This document shows, piece after piece, positions 19,811-29,736 of a stretch of 64,000 nt of DNA (position 1 is the first letter of the stretch; every line of letters starts with the position of its first letter). Made by a program: the position numbers and the translations under genes. A model generated the notes under the pieces. The model did not search any database, was not told the DNA's origin, and saw only the letters and a program-made list of their open reading frames with translations. The stretch covers positions 1,178,001-1,242,000 of the forward strand of contig NZ_CP007445.1 in the NCBI RefSeq assembly GCF_000599985.1, read 5' to 3'. Source of the DNA: Gilliamella apicola (GTDB taxonomy: Bacteria; Pseudomonadota; Gammaproteobacteria; Enterobacterales; Orbaceae).

Positions 19811-22111
19811 TTAGAAATCAATATTTAAACCTAGCTGGAATGTTCTACCCGGTGCGGTAAACATCTCTAGGTATTTATGATCTGAAGTGCTGTATAATTT
19901 ATTATTACTTAGGTAATCCCAGTACTTTTGATCAGTAAGGTTGTAGATACCTCCGCTCAATCTAATATTATTGGTGATATTTATATAACCTGTTAAATCA
20001 ACAATACCATGGCCGGCGATTCTAAAATAATCCTCAGATGAATCTTTAATCGGCTGTCCTTCGTTAAGATATGTTTCGCGAGAGGTTGCATCAGCTTTCT
20101 TACCCTTTTGGAATGTTGCTGTTAGGGAAACACCATAGAATTTATTTGGGTCATCCCATGATAAACCAATAGTACTTTTTAATGGTGCAATAGTATCCAT
20201 CTCAATATATTTATCACCTAAATAACTTGATTTTGATTTACCTTTGTTATAACCAATTGCGAAACGTGCACTTAAGCCATTGAGCGATTCTACCCAAGTA
20301 CCAATATTAAATTCACTATTTAATTCTGCACCAAAGGTATAAGCTTTGTCACGGTTTTCAGATTGGTAAACTAAACGATTGCCTATACCAACAAAATTTT
20401 TTCTATAACGTGTGAAAGCAATAAAGTTTTTGTACTTGTTATAAAAAGCAGATGACGATAACGTAATTCCTGATATTGGTTGACCTTTTACACCAAGTTC
20501 AAAATTATCGCCTGTTTCAGTTTTTAAATTAGAATTACCAACAAGTACATACATAGTGCTATGTGCTAAATAAGAACCATATAATTGGTTTTGATTTGGC
20601 ATTTGAGCACTACGTTTATATTGTAGATAAGCAGTAAAATTAGGATTAATATCATACATAAATGCCATTGATGGTAAAACTTTGAAATCACTGTTACTAC
20701 TATATTGGCTACCTAATTGGTGTGAATTCACATTAGATACTGACATGTTTTCAAGATTGCGTGGCTTGGTATTTTGATAGATTGCTCTGACACCAGGCAC
20801 TAAATAAAAGTTATTACTATTGTTAGTATTAAAGCTAATGCGATCTTCAAAAAATCCACCTAACTGATAACTTTTACTGTCGGCTTGTGGTTTGGAATAA
20901 TCTCCGTCTGGGAAAATCACGCCGTGTTGTGATTTAGCTGATGTAAAGAATGGCGATTCATCTTCACTCCATTTACCATTTAAACCCGCACTGATTTTTT
21001 GGTTATCAATTTGTTTTATTAAAGTAGTAATAAAATTATATGCTTTAGTATTATAGTTGGTTTGAGTATAAAAATTACCTTTGGATTTATGTTGCAATTT
21101 TGTGTCATCAAAGACATTGGTGCGTTGATAATTTAACTGTGTTGTTAATGTATCGATCCAGCTAATATTAGTAGGTTGCCATATATCTTTAATTGCTAAG
21201 TTAAAGCGGTTATTTTTACTACGTTGATGGTCGAATGATTCAATGTATTTACCGTTTTTGTCCCAAGTATCATAATGTGAATTTTTGGTTTTACTATTGT
21301 AATCGACAGTCGTATTGAGTAAATGTTCTTCTGTCATTTGCCAACCAAAGCCAGCTAAAATTGAGTTAGAGTGCCAATTTTCTGGATAACTGTTTATTGA
21401 ATCACCATGATTTCTTGTTTGTTGCCCATCTCGACGACTTAGTACAATAATACCATTGAGGTGATCATCACCACCAGCCATAGTAATTCCTTGATGATAG
21501 CTTCTATCTGAGCTGTCATAATTATTTTGGAATCCAAAATAACTGGTTTTACCCGGATATAGATAGTAACTAGCCGTTTTAGTTTGGAAAGATACCGAAC
21601 CGCCTAAGGCATTATTAGCATTACTTACAGATGTAGCACCTGATTGAATATCAACTTTATTGTACATGTAGGTATCGATGTAATCGCGCCCAATACCATA
21701 AGAACCGAAACCTGCTCGACCGACCGAATTAACTCGACCTTGAGCTATAGGTAATGGCATACCGTCAACGTCAATTGATACGCGGTTAGCATCTAAACCA
21801 CGAATATTATAGCCACTGAAACCTCCTCGGTCCCAACTACTTTTACCGGTACCTGAACCGGAAATATTACCTGGAGCTGAAATCAGTGGTTGATAACGCA
21901 TGAGAGTACCAAAGTTAGTACCACCGTCACGGCGGATATCATGTTCGGATATTTCAGTATTTGTACCTGGTTTCTTGGTCGCTTCGTGAGCGGTCACTGT
22001 TATGACGTCATAATTTTCATCATCGAGTTTGGTGGTAGCCATTGCTGGCATGACAACTGATAATCCTAAAGCTAAAGTACCGGTTTTTTTTAATTTAGTA
22101 AAATTAATCAT
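19811..22111 (-). CDS. hmuR: TonB-dependent heme/hemoglobin receptor
   Basis: The 766-residue outer-membrane receptor has a signal peptide ending near 'VMPAMA' (about residue 25) and a TonB box 'YDVITVTA'. The plug domain carries 'YNIRGLDANRVSIDVDGMPL' and 'VDIQSGATSVSNANNALGGS'. The beta-barrel ends in the usual aromatic residue: 'APGRTFQLGLNIDF'. Its place beside a heme-binding protein, HutW/HutX/ChuY and a heme ABC transporter identifies the ligand class; ChuA/HemR/HmuR are the nearest named types. It is likely co-transcribed with the binding-protein gene 123 bp upstream and Fur-repressed through the box at 23129. Its 3' end is partly duplicated downstream. Confidence 0.88.
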   Translation of the reverse strand: MINFTKLKKTGTLALGLSVVMPAMATTKLDDENYDVITVTAHEATKKPGTNTEISEHDIRRDGGTNFGTLMRYQPLISAPGNISGSGTGKSSWDRGGFSGYNIRGLDANRVSIDVDGMPLPIAQGRVNSVGRAGFGSYGIGRDYIDTYMYNKVDIQSGATSVSNANNALGGSVSFQTKTASYYLYPGKTSYFGFQNNYDSSDRSYHQGITMAGGDDHLNGIIVLSRRDGQQTRNHGDSINSYPENWHSNSILAGFGWQMTEEHLLNTTVDYNSKTKNSHYDTWDKNGKYIESFDHQRSKNNRFNLAIKDIWQPTNISWIDTLTTQLNYQRTNVFDDTKLQHKSKGNFYTQTNYNTKAYNFITTLIKQIDNQKISAGLNGKWSEDESPFFTSAKSQHGVIFPDGDYSKPQADSKSYQLGGFFEDRISFNTNNSNNFYLVPGVRAIYQNTKPRNLENMSVSNVNSHQLGSQYSSNSDFKVLPSMAFMYDINPNFTAYLQYKRSAQMPNQNQLYGSYLAHSTMYVLVGNSNLKTETGDNFELGVKGQPISGITLSSSAFYNKYKNFIAFTRYRKNFVGIGNRLVYQSENRDKAYTFGAELNSEFNIGTWVESLNGLSARFAIGYNKGKSKSSYLGDKYIEMDTIAPLKSTIGLSWDDPNKFYGVSLTATFQKGKKADATSRETYLNEGQPIKDSSEDYFRIAGHGIVDLTGYINITNNIRLSGGIYNLTDQKYWDYLSNNKLYSTSDHKYLEMFTAPGRTFQLGLNIDF

Positions 22112-22234
22112 TTTAATCCTTTCAAATATAATAAACTAAATAAAATCATTAAGATAATTAACATTTAAGTTGATCATCTTTTTAATTTAATCAATCTGCT
22201 AAATAATTTTTTACTTCAATTTTTTTCTTAATTG

Positions 22235-23083
22235 TTATTGAAGATAAAAGCCATCATAAAGAATCTTTGCAACTTCATCGACGCGAGGCCCAATACCAAA
22301 TAGGTATCCATCATCAATGGTAATAATTCGGTGATTTTTGAACGCTGCTGTTTCTGTGATACCTGGTATAGTGTCGATTTTATCTGACCCACCAAGTTGC
22401 TGAATTGAGTGGCTATTTAAAACAATAACATCAGGATTCATTGCAATGATAGATTCGGCTGTGTAGCTTTTATAACTGTTATGTTTTGCTAGATTTTCAC
22501 CGCCAGCGATAGTAATTAAAGCATCCGCTGTGGTGTTTTTCCCTGCTACTGAATTGGTTCCACCCATGCTCATTAAAAATAGAACTTTTGCTTTATTGGG
22601 TTGCATATCGATTTTTTGTTGGATTTGTGAAAGATTGTCCTTGATATGATTTATAAGCTGTTGTCCTTGATCTGGTTTTTGTAATTTATTAGCTATTTTT
22701 TCAATATTTTCATAAAGTAATTCAAGAGTTCCAGGAACACGTTTTAATGATAAAACATCAACTTTAGCTTGAGTAACTTGACTAATAATATTGTCGGGCT
22801 CTGCATCGCTTAAAGTAATAAACAACGTTGGGTTTAAAGATAAAATTCCTTCTATATTTAATAATTTCCAATAACCAATTTGGGGTAGAGTGGTAACGGA
22901 TTGTGGATAAGTGCTAGTTTTATCAACGCCAACTACTTTATCACCTTCACCCAACGCAAAAACAATTTCGGTTAATGAACCACCTGCAATAACAATTCTA
23001 TCTTGAGCTGAAGTGATATTTATGAACGCGTTAAAAGTGAAAATTAACAAAAATATATTTAATTTTGTTATGAAATTTTTCAT
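22235..23083 (-). CDS. hmuT: Periplasmic heme-binding protein of the heme ABC transporter
   Basis: This 282-residue substrate-binding protein has an N-terminal signal sequence (cleavage likely after 'NITSA') and a class III binding fold. It contains 'RIVIAGGSLTEIVFALGEGD', 'VVGVDKTSTYPQSVTTLPQI' and 'PDVIVLNSHSIQQLGG', as in HmuT/ChuT. It carries heme from the outer-membrane receptor to the HmuUV permease, whose genes lie on the opposite strand. Transcription starts in the shared 350-bp divergent promoter, where a 16/19 Fur box sits about 50 bp upstream of this start. Confidence 0.9.
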   Translation of the reverse strand: MKNFITKLNIFLLIFTFNAFINITSAQDRIVIAGGSLTEIVFALGEGDKVVGVDKTSTYPQSVTTLPQIGYWKLLNIEGILSLNPTLFITLSDAEPDNIISQVTQAKVDVLSLKRVPGTLELLYENIEKIANKLQKPDQGQQLINHIKDNLSQIQQKIDMQPNKAKVLFLMSMGGTNSVAGKNTTADALITIAGGENLAKHNSYKSYTAESIIAMNPDVIVLNSHSIQQLGGSDKIDTIPGITETAAFKNHRIITIDDGYLFGIGPRVDEVAKILYDGFYLQ

Positions 23084-23128
23084 TATTTACTTCCTATGTA
23101 TAAATTTTAGTATCCGCGATAATATAGT

Positions 23129-23147
23129 GAAAATGATAACTATTATC
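23129..23147. promoter_or_regulatory. Fur box in the divergent heme promoter
   Basis: GAAAATGATAACTATTATC matches 16 of 19 bases of the Fur consensus. It lies between hmuT (minus) and hutW (plus), so Fur-iron could repress both arms. A weaker AT-rich, Fur-like stretch (AAAATAATTATTATTTA) lies near 23380-23396, closer to hutW. Confidence 0.75.
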
Positions 23148-23431
23148 AATACAATTGTTTTTTATTCCTCAATTTTTTCAGGCAAAAAATTTTTTCTTAA
23201 CTAGATTTTTAACAATTTCAATATAAATAATCAGTTAAAACAAGCTGGAAAGATTTGAGAAATAGCTCGAAAAATTGAAGAATTATAAAGAAAATGAATT
23301 AAAAAACACTTTTTTGTAAAAAAATAATAATATATATATCAACATATTATAAAAATGGTTAATAAAAGATATTGATAAATGAAAATAATTATTATTTAAT
23401 TTTGCAGTTTATTTATTTAAGATCGGTTGTT

Positions 23432-24847
23432 ATGAAATCATTAGATGTCAGCGCTTTTTTTGCTCAAAACGCGACTTTACCTTTTAAAGATCGTTGGGCT
23501 GTTATGCCTTTGCAGGCAAGTATTCCATTATCACCTCATGAAGTTACTTCTCAATGGGACATAATTCAATCAACCTCTCTAAATGGGAAAAAAAGATTGA
23601 TTTATATTCATATTCCTTTTTGTGATATACATTGCCAATTTTGTGGTTTTTATCAAAATCCATTAAGAAAATTTAATACTGAAACTTATATCAATTATTT
23701 ATTAAAAGAGATATCGCTAGAAATTAATAATACTGCAATGCAATCAGCACCTATCCATGCCGTTTATTTTGGAGGAGGGACGCCTTCGGCTTTGGCAGCA
23801 GGGCAAATAGCACGCGTTATTCGCTATCTTAAAGAACATGCTCCGTTAGCGCCAGATTGCGAAATTACTGTTGAGGGGCGTATTTCTGATTTTGATGATG
23901 ACCGCGTTGATAGTTATATTGAAGCGGGAGCGAATCGGTTTTCAATCGGTGTCCAAACATTTAATACTGAAATTCGTCAACGATTAGGTCGTGAATCAAA
24001 TGAGCAACAAATTATCAGTAGCTTTGAACGTATTGCCGCTCGTGATAGTGTAGCGTTAGTTTGTGATTTAATGTTCGGTTTACCAAATCAAACCACAAAA
24101 ACTTGGCAACGGGATTTAGAAATTGTTAATGAATTGCCATTAGATGGCGTAGATTTGTATTCGCTTAATCTTTTACCAACCACACCTTTGGCTAAAGGGG
24201 TTGAAAATAAGCGTATTGAAATACCCTCTATTACAGATAAAAGCAACTTTTATCATCAAGGCGCAGAATTTTTAGCTAAACAAGGTTGGGTACATTTGAC
24301 CAATGCGCACTGGGCAAAAAATAGTCGTGAACGAAATTTGTATAATTTTCTGATCAAGCAAGGTTCCCATTTTTTTGCATTTGGTTCTTGTGCTGGTGGA
24401 CGATTAGGTGGTCAGTCATTTATGATTCATCGTGATTTAAATCAATATTATACTCAGCTTGATGAAGGTAAAAAACCAATTATGATGTTGACTGGTAAAC
24501 CAGTGATAGGCGAATGGCTTTATCAATTACAAGCAGGGATAGAAAAAGGGCGTGTTGATTTAACTAAACTGACTGAGCAATATCATCTCTTTGCACCTTT
24601 AATTAAACAATGGCATCAAGTAGGGCTTTTGGAAAACGAAGATTATTGTATGAGATTAACTTTATCGGGGCGTTTTTGGTCAAGCAATATAGTTCAAGCA
24701 CTCCAGCAGTTATTGTTACAACTTAATAATCCCGAATATATTGAAATACAGAAAAAAATGGCTCAAGCGAGACAATCTATGAATAGTCATCCTAGAGTGG
24801 CTAAATCAAATACAGAAAAATCTAAACATCCACATCAAATTTCATAA
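23432..24847 (+). CDS. hutW: Heme anaerobic degradation radical SAM methyltransferase (ChuW/HutW)
   Basis: ChuW/HutW opens heme without oxygen by radical methylation, giving anaerobilin and free iron. The protein carries the radical SAM cluster motif in 'HIPFCDIHCQFCGFY' (CX3CX2C), 'YFGGGTPSAL', 'FSIGVQTFN' and 'LMFGLPNQTTKTWQRDLE', in the HemN-like order. The start is set at the ATG at 23432 (MKSLDVSAFFAQ), giving 471 residues. The longer frame begins at an unsupported TTG at 23372 and adds a hydrophobic stretch without homology. It is the first gene of a plus-strand operon with hutX 15 bp downstream, and the gene set supports heme iron use in an oxygen-poor gut. Confidence 0.92.
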   Translation: MKSLDVSAFFAQNATLPFKDRWAVMPLQASIPLSPHEVTSQWDIIQSTSLNGKKRLIYIHIPFCDIHCQFCGFYQNPLRKFNTETYINYLLKEISLEINNTAMQSAPIHAVYFGGGTPSALAAGQIARVIRYLKEHAPLAPDCEITVEGRISDFDDDRVDSYIEAGANRFSIGVQTFNTEIRQRLGRESNEQQIISSFERIAARDSVALVCDLMFGLPNQTTKTWQRDLEIVNELPLDGVDLYSLNLLPTTPLAKGVENKRIEIPSITDKSNFYHQGAEFLAKQGWVHLTNAHWAKNSRERNLYNFLIKQGSHFFAFGSCAGGRLGGQSFMIHRDLNQYYTQLDEGKKPIMMLTGKPVIGEWLYQLQAGIEKGRVDLTKLTEQYHLFAPLIKQWHQVGLLENEDYCMRLTLSGRFWSSNIVQALQQLLLQLNNPEYIEIQKKMAQARQSMNSHPRVAKSNTEKSKHPHQIS

Positions 24848-24862
24848 TTAAAGGATACTATT

Positions 24863-25369
24863 ATGACAGAAAAACCAACACTTTTAGATAATTTAAATGC
24901 TTATATGAAAACAGATCCAGAAGAGTTATTAGAAAAAATTGCTCAAGATCATCATGTTACATTAACACAAGTTATTCAAGCTTTACCTGATGCGAAAATT
25001 GTTGATGGTAGTAATTTCGATGCGATCTGGGAAGAAGTTACAACATGGGGAGATGTGCTATTTTTAGTTCATACAGGTGATGTAATCGCTGAAATTTCTG
25101 GCGAATTACCAACAGGATCTCACAGCCAAAGATACTTTAATCTTCGTCATCAAAAAGGGTTAAGTGGACATATTAAAGCTGAACATTGTCAATATATTGC
25201 ATTTATTGAACGTAAATTTATGAAAATGGCAACGGCTTCAATAATTTTCCTAAATCACACAGGACAAGCAATGTTCAAAATCTTTGTTGGTCGTGACGAA
25301 AAGCATCAATTAAAAGCCGATCAATTAGAAAAATTTCGTGCATTAGCAAAAAAAATTAATTCATTATAA
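24863..25369 (+). CDS. hutX: Cytosolic heme carrier HutX/ChuX
   Basis: The 168-residue protein has the HutX/ChuX fold, with 'LTQVIQALPDAKIVDGSNFD', 'IWEEVTTWGDVLFLVHTGDV' and 'GSHSQRYFNLRHQKGLSGHI'. It continues with 'CQYIAFIERKFMKMATASII' and 'GQAMFKIFVGRDE'. The family binds heme as a dimer in the cytoplasm and passes it to the degrading enzyme. A good Shine-Dalgarno (AAGGA) precedes the ATG, and the gene sits between hutW and chuY with short gaps of 15 and 12 bp, consistent with one transcript. Confidence 0.92.
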   Translation: MTEKPTLLDNLNAYMKTDPEELLEKIAQDHHVTLTQVIQALPDAKIVDGSNFDAIWEEVTTWGDVLFLVHTGDVIAEISGELPTGSHSQRYFNLRHQKGLSGHIKAEHCQYIAFIERKFMKMATASIIFLNHTGQAMFKIFVGRDEKHQLKADQLEKFRALAKKINSL

Positions 25370-25381
25370 GTTATTAACAAA

Positions 25382-26020
25382 ATGCAGACATTATTAATTT
25401 TTGGTGTAAGCCCTAAACAAGGCACAGGTTATCAAATTGCACATCTAACCAAGCAATATCACCCGCAATGGCGTTGTATTGTATTAGTTCGTGATGCTAA
25501 TTTTGCCAAACAATTGGCTAATCAAGGTATTGAAGCTCATGTTGGTGATGCAACTGATTGTGAATTAGTTAAAAAACTATGCGAATTAGCGGGTTGTGAA
25601 GCAACTATTATATCAACCTTAGGCGGCGAAACAGGTAATTATTCTGCTCAACGTGTGATTATCGACTGTGCTGAACAAACCGGAATTAAACAAATGATTC
25701 TGGTCACTTCTTTAGGTTGTGGTGATTCATGGGCCACGTTATCAGAACGTGCTAAACAAGCGTTTGGTCATGCTGTTCGTGAAAAGTCATTAGCCGAGGT
25801 TTGGTTGCAAACAAGCAAATTAAATTTCTTGATTTTAAGACCAGGTGGATTACGTGATGGTGAAATGACACAAAAAGCTGAGTGTTATTATCAACAAGAA
25901 GTACATGGTTTTATTTATCGTACTGATTTGGCGAAAATAATTATTAATAAAATTGCCAATCAACAGATTGATGATCATGCTTACAGTGTTGTCGATCCTA
26001 GCTTGAAAATAATTTATTAA
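25382..26020 (+). CDS. chuY: NAD(P)H-binding anaerobilin reductase-like protein ChuY
   Basis: This 212-residue atypical short-chain dehydrogenase has a Rossmann start 'LLIFGVSPKQGTGYQIAHLT', 'VGDATDCELVKKL', 'ATIISTLGGETGNYSAQRVI' and 'LVTSLGCGDSWATLSERAKQ'. These match ChuY, which reduces anaerobilin, the product of ChuW, with NADPH. The order W-X-Y-U-V is the same as in the pathogenic E. coli chu locus. It starts 12 bp after hutX and ends 47 bp before the permease gene. Confidence 0.88.
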   Translation: MQTLLIFGVSPKQGTGYQIAHLTKQYHPQWRCIVLVRDANFAKQLANQGIEAHVGDATDCELVKKLCELAGCEATIISTLGGETGNYSAQRVIIDCAEQTGIKQMILVTSLGCGDSWATLSERAKQAFGHAVREKSLAEVWLQTSKLNFLILRPGGLRDGEMTQKAECYYQQEVHGFIYRTDLAKIIINKIANQQIDDHAYSVVDPSLKIIY

Positions 26021-26067
26021 TTGGCTCAAGTTGAATGAATAAATTAATACAGATAAGAGGATAATGG

Positions 26068-27054
26068 GTGCGCAAGTATAGTCATCGTTCTTTGTTATGG
26101 GGATTATTTGCCATTCTATTGGTGCTAATTCTATTTTCTGCAAATTCAGGCGCATTAAAACTAACTCTTGATAAACTAGTGGATATGTCGATGGATGATC
26201 CTTTGTGGAACATTTGGTTAAATATACGTATGCCACGAATAATGTTAGCCATTATAGTTGGAATGGCATTAGCCACCTCTGGCGCGGTGATGCAAGGGTT
26301 ATTTCGTAATCCTTTAGCTGATCCGGGCTTACTTGGCATTAGTAGTGGTGCGGCTTTAATGGTTGGGTTATCTATTTTGTTTCCTGCCATTTTTCCACCT
26401 ATTATGGTCATGTATGGCAAAATGGTCGCAGCATTTGCAGGAAGCTTTTTTATCTGTTTATTAATTTATCTTTATAGCATAAATTCGCAATGTAATTTGG
26501 CTAAAATGGTATTACTGGGTGTTGCTATTAATGCTGTTATTGGCGCAGTTATGGGTTGTTTAAGTTATATTAGTGATGAAGCGCAACTGCGACAACTTTC
26601 TTTATGGTCCATGGGACATTTAGGTAAGGGCTCTTGGGATTTAGTTCTGGTTGCGTTATCACTTATTGTTCCCGCTTTAATTTGTTTATTTAAGCTTTCT
26701 CATCAACTTAATATTCTTCAGTTAGGTGATGAAGACGCTCATTATTTAGGTATTAAAGTGAGACGAATTAAGCAGTATTTATTATTACTATCTGCTGTAC
26801 TCATTGGTACATCAGTGGCGGTTAGTGGGATGATTGCTTTTGTCGGTCTTGTTGTACCCCATATGATTCGATTGCGAGTCGGCGCTAATCATAGCTGGTT
26901 ATTGCCGGGTTCAGCACTAGGTGGTGCTTGTTTATTGCTACTAGCAGATACCTTTGCACGTACTTTAATTGCACCTACTGAAATTCCTGTTGGACTTTTC
27001 ACAAGTTTGATTGGTGGTCCTTATTTTATTTGGCTGATTTTAAGACATAAATAA
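26068..27054 (+). CDS. hmuU: Heme ABC transporter permease
   Basis: This 328-residue FecCD/BtuC-type permease has about ten membrane segments. Typical family stretches are '[20 protein letters not shown]', '[20 protein letters not shown]', '[19 protein letters not shown]' and the C-terminal '[20 protein letters not shown]'. The start is the GTG at 26068, placed 7 bp after AGAGG; the nearby ATG at 26064 is out of frame. With HmuV (14 bp downstream) and HmuT it imports heme into the cytoplasm. Confidence 0.92.
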   Translation: MRKYSHRSLLWGLFAILLVLILFSANSGALKLTLDKLVDMSMDDPLWNIWLNIRMPRIMLAIIVGMALATSGAVMQGLFRNPLADPGLLGISSGAALMVGLSILFPAIFPPIMVMYGKMVAAFAGSFFICLLIYLYSINSQCNLAKMVLLGVAINAVIGAVMGCLSYISDEAQLRQLSLWSMGHLGKGSWDLVLVALSLIVPALICLFKLSHQLNILQLGDEDAHYLGIKVRRIKQYLLLLSAVLIGTSVAVSGMIAFVGLVVPHMIRLRVGANHSWLLPGSALGGACLLLLADTFARTLIAPTEIPVGLFTSLIGGPYFIWLILRHK

Positions 27055-27067
27055 TAGATGGTATTTA

Positions 27068-27844
27068 ATGATGTTAACTGCTGAACATTTAACTTTTGGT
27101 TATGCTAATCGCACTTTAATTAACGATGTGTCTTTGAACATAAAAGCCAGTGAAATTGTAATTATCATTGGTCCCAATGGTGCAGGTAAATCGACACTTT
27201 TACGCTTATTAACAGGTTATCAAAAACCAGCTTCAGGCGAATGTTATTTACTCAATAAACCGTTATCACAATGGTCTGAAATGCAATTATCTAAAATTAG
27301 AACCGTTATGTTGCAACAAAGTCAATTAACGTTTCCATTCAAAGTGAAAGAAGTGGTGGCAATGGGGCGCGCTCCTTATGGTAAGACCAATTTTGATCAA
27401 GCAGTGCAAGAAAGTATGCAACAAACTGATTGTTTAGAACTGGCAGACCGCGATTACCGCAGTTTGTCTGGTGGTGAACAGCAACGAGTACAATTAGCGC
27501 GAGTATTAGCGCAATTATGGCAGCCTGAACCTACAGAAAAATTGTTATTTTTAGATGAGCCGACTTCCGCTCTTGATCTATACCATCAACAACATACGTT
27601 AAGATTATTGAAACAATTAGTTAGCAAAGAAAAATTAGCAGTTTGTTGTATTTTGCATGATCTTAATTTGGCTGCTTTATATGCTGATAAAATTATATTA
27701 ATTCATCAAGGTAGAATTGTTGAGCAAGGCACACCAGCGGATGTGCTAACGGTTGAAAAAATTCATCGATGGTATGGTGTTGAATCAGGGATTTTTAATC
27801 ATCCTAATTATTCATCAATACCGCAAATTTATTTAAACCCTTAA
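27068..27844 (+). CDS. hmuV: Heme ABC transporter ATP-binding protein
   Basis: This 258-residue ABC ATPase has Walker [10 protein letters not shown], the Q-loop region '[20 protein letters not shown]', signature [18 protein letters not shown], Walker B '[13 protein letters not shown]' and switch His in '[20 protein letters not shown]'. The C-terminal '[16 protein letters not shown]' is HmuV-like. It powers HmuU and is the last gene of the hutW-hmuV operon. ATG ATG gives two adjacent possible starts at 27068 and 27071. Confidence 0.93.
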   Translation: MMLTAEHLTFGYANRTLINDVSLNIKASEIVIIIGPNGAGKSTLLRLLTGYQKPASGECYLLNKPLSQWSEMQLSKIRTVMLQQSQLTFPFKVKEVVAMGRAPYGKTNFDQAVQESMQQTDCLELADRDYRSLSGGEQQRVQLARVLAQLWQPEPTEKLLFLDEPTSALDLYHQQHTLRLLKQLVSKEKLAVCCILHDLNLAALYADKIILIHQGRIVEQGTPADVLTVEKIHRWYGVESGIFNHPNYSSIPQIYLNP

Positions 27845-27918
27845 CGGTTAAATCTCGACAACCAATCATCCACTGCATTTTTAATCAAAATCAGTATATA
27901 ATTAAGCAAACTTAATAA

Positions 27919-28932
27919 ATGGGGCTGATGATGATTAACGAAAATAGTAATGGTTCTATTCTGGTTTCAGATCTACTAGCAGCACAACCTGTTTTTAGTT
28001 GCCAATTGGATGGAAAGGGCAAAGCAAATTCTTTGAATGACAAAACAGAAGCTTCAAAGACCCAACCTTACTGGATACATCTTGATTTTGCTAAAAGCGA
28101 AACCATAAATTGGATCAATCAAACAAATTTGATTCCTGATCTTGTCAAAAATGAATTGATAAAACCTAATCAATTTCCAAAAGAAATTCGTTGTGATACA
28201 GGGATTTTAGTCGTACTGAAAGGTGTTAATTTTACCCCAAATGAACTGCCCGATCCTATCGTCACTTTTCGTTTTTATATTACCGATAATTTAATAATCT
28301 CAACTAGGCATCAAAAAATAGATGCTATTATAAAATTAAAAGAAAATTTAGAAAAAGGAATTGGTCCCGTTGATGTTGCCGACTGGTTGATTCAGCTTTC
28401 TGAATTAATTTGTGATCAAGTTAATTTATCATTCGACGGAGTTCATAATAAAATTATTAAATTAGAAGACTTACTGTTAAATCAACGAATTTTTTCGCAT
28501 AAAGAAATAGGAAGAGTCCGCAAACAACTTTTTGTATTACGTCGTTTACTTTCACCACAACGGGACATTTTTGTAAAAATTTCAACAGAACGAATATCTT
28601 GGATTGATGATAATGATCGCCAGCGATTGCATGATATTTCAAATCAGCAAAATCACTATGTTTCTGAAATTGACAGTTGTTTAATTAGAATTGGTTCAGT
28701 TATGGAGCAAATTAATAGCATTTTGGCTGAATCGACGAATAAACGCATTTATTTAATGTCACTATTTACCATTATATTTACACCAATTACTTTTATAACC
28801 AGCTTACTGGGTGTTAATTTGACCGGTATTCCTTTTAATGAAAATAAATGGTCATTTGTGGGGTTAATTTTACTGCTTATTGCGATTAGTATTATTTCAG
28901 TAATATGGCTTAAGCTCAAAAAATGGTGGTAA
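27919..28932 (+). CDS. zntB: Zinc transporter ZntB (CorA family)
   Basis: The 337-residue protein has a soluble N-terminal funnel domain and two C-terminal membrane helices joined by the loop GVNLTGIPFNENKWSF. This matches the ZntB-type GVNxGGIP variant rather than the GMN of CorA. 'KRIYLMSLFTIIFTPITFIT' forms the pore-lining helix. ZntB moves zinc coupled to the proton gradient. Three in-frame ATGs (27919, 27928, 27931) are possible; GGGG lies a few bases ahead of the second and third, so the protein may begin MINENSNG. It is not part of the heme operon. Confidence 0.88.
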   Translation: MGLMMINENSNGSILVSDLLAAQPVFSCQLDGKGKANSLNDKTEASKTQPYWIHLDFAKSETINWINQTNLIPDLVKNELIKPNQFPKEIRCDTGILVVLKGVNFTPNELPDPIVTFRFYITDNLIISTRHQKIDAIIKLKENLEKGIGPVDVADWLIQLSELICDQVNLSFDGVHNKIIKLEDLLLNQRIFSHKEIGRVRKQLFVLRRLLSPQRDIFVKISTERISWIDDNDRQRLHDISNQQNHYVSEIDSCLIRIGSVMEQINSILAESTNKRIYLMSLFTIIFTPITFITSLLGVNLTGIPFNENKWSFVGLILLLIAISIISVIWLKLKKWW

Positions 28933-29215
28933 CTGAAGTTATTTTTTTGTTCGATCAAGTTCATAATGGATTTTTATAAATTTGTTAATAAAAATTGCAT
29001 TAAGTCGTTGTTTGAAAGTGTGACTCAAACATTCATTCATGTTTATTAGAAAAAATATATTGGATCTGTTTATACAGATAATCTATTGTAATCAAGTTCA
29101 GTTATGATTAATATTATCTGTTTATTTTTCTAGTAGACCAACTTAATCAGAATTTCCTTTGCAATATTCCAAAAATATAGTAATGATTGTGCCATTCTGT
29201 TCTCATTTATAAAGA

Positions 29216-29688
29216 ATGGCAAATTTTAATAAAAATCTATACCAAAAAAATTATGATAAAGTAACGCATTATAGTTTCAATTCAAATCCATTATTTGGAC
29301 ATAACAAACTGAAATTAATTGTTTCAAAATTACCCAAAGATTATCAATTACAAACTATTGATTAGAATACTTATTAGCAAATTGTCAAACTTGAGTGACT
29401 AAAGACTTATGTAAAAATTTTATTTCATATTTTGAATTTGCAAAATCGGATTTATGATTCATTGTTATAAAATATAATGTTGTTTTTTTCTAAAGCATTA
29501 TCTTATTTAGTATATAATGATAGTATTGAAGTAATATTATAGTAAAAGAAAGAGAAAAGGAACTTACACTGATTTGTTCTGCAAATGTACTTTTAGCCTG
29601 TTTGGATCGTCAAATATCACCAAATTGGGATGGACATAATCAGGCAGCTTTAAAAATCGTCACTGATTTAGGCTATATCTTAAAATAA
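29216..29688 (+). pseudogene. GNAT acetyltransferase pseudogene
   Basis: An intact 49-codon start (29216-29365) reads MANFNKNLYQKNYDKVTHYS and continues through 'NSNPLFGHNKLKLIV', ending at a TAG. Beyond many stops, a frame ending at 29688 reads ICSANVLLACLDRQISPNWD and 'HNQAALKIVTDLGYILK'. Together these match the N- and C-termini of a GNAT-type N-acetyltransferase whose centre has decayed. The region between (29366-29565) has stops in all plus frames. Nothing else is evident in the 28933-29736 gap. Confidence 0.6.
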
Positions 29689-29736
29689 ACTCTATAATGC
29701 TTATGTCGTTTGGATTTATGATTAATACTTATTATT

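Larger units (their letters stand above)
19503..19873. repeat. Degenerate ~185-bp tandem duplication covering the heme-receptor 3' end
   Basis: Copy 1 (about 19503-19688) and copy 2 (about 19689-19873) align over nearly their whole length at an offset of about 185 bp. Shared blocks include GGTGATTTGTTAAA versus GGTAATTTGTTAAA, AAAAATATTACATGTAA in both, and AATGTTTTAACTGATGCGGTAA versus the hmuR coding end. Copy 2 contains the functional hmuR 3' end and terminator. Copy 1 is a decayed copy of both and now forms the region upstream of yjfI. Confidence 0.65.
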
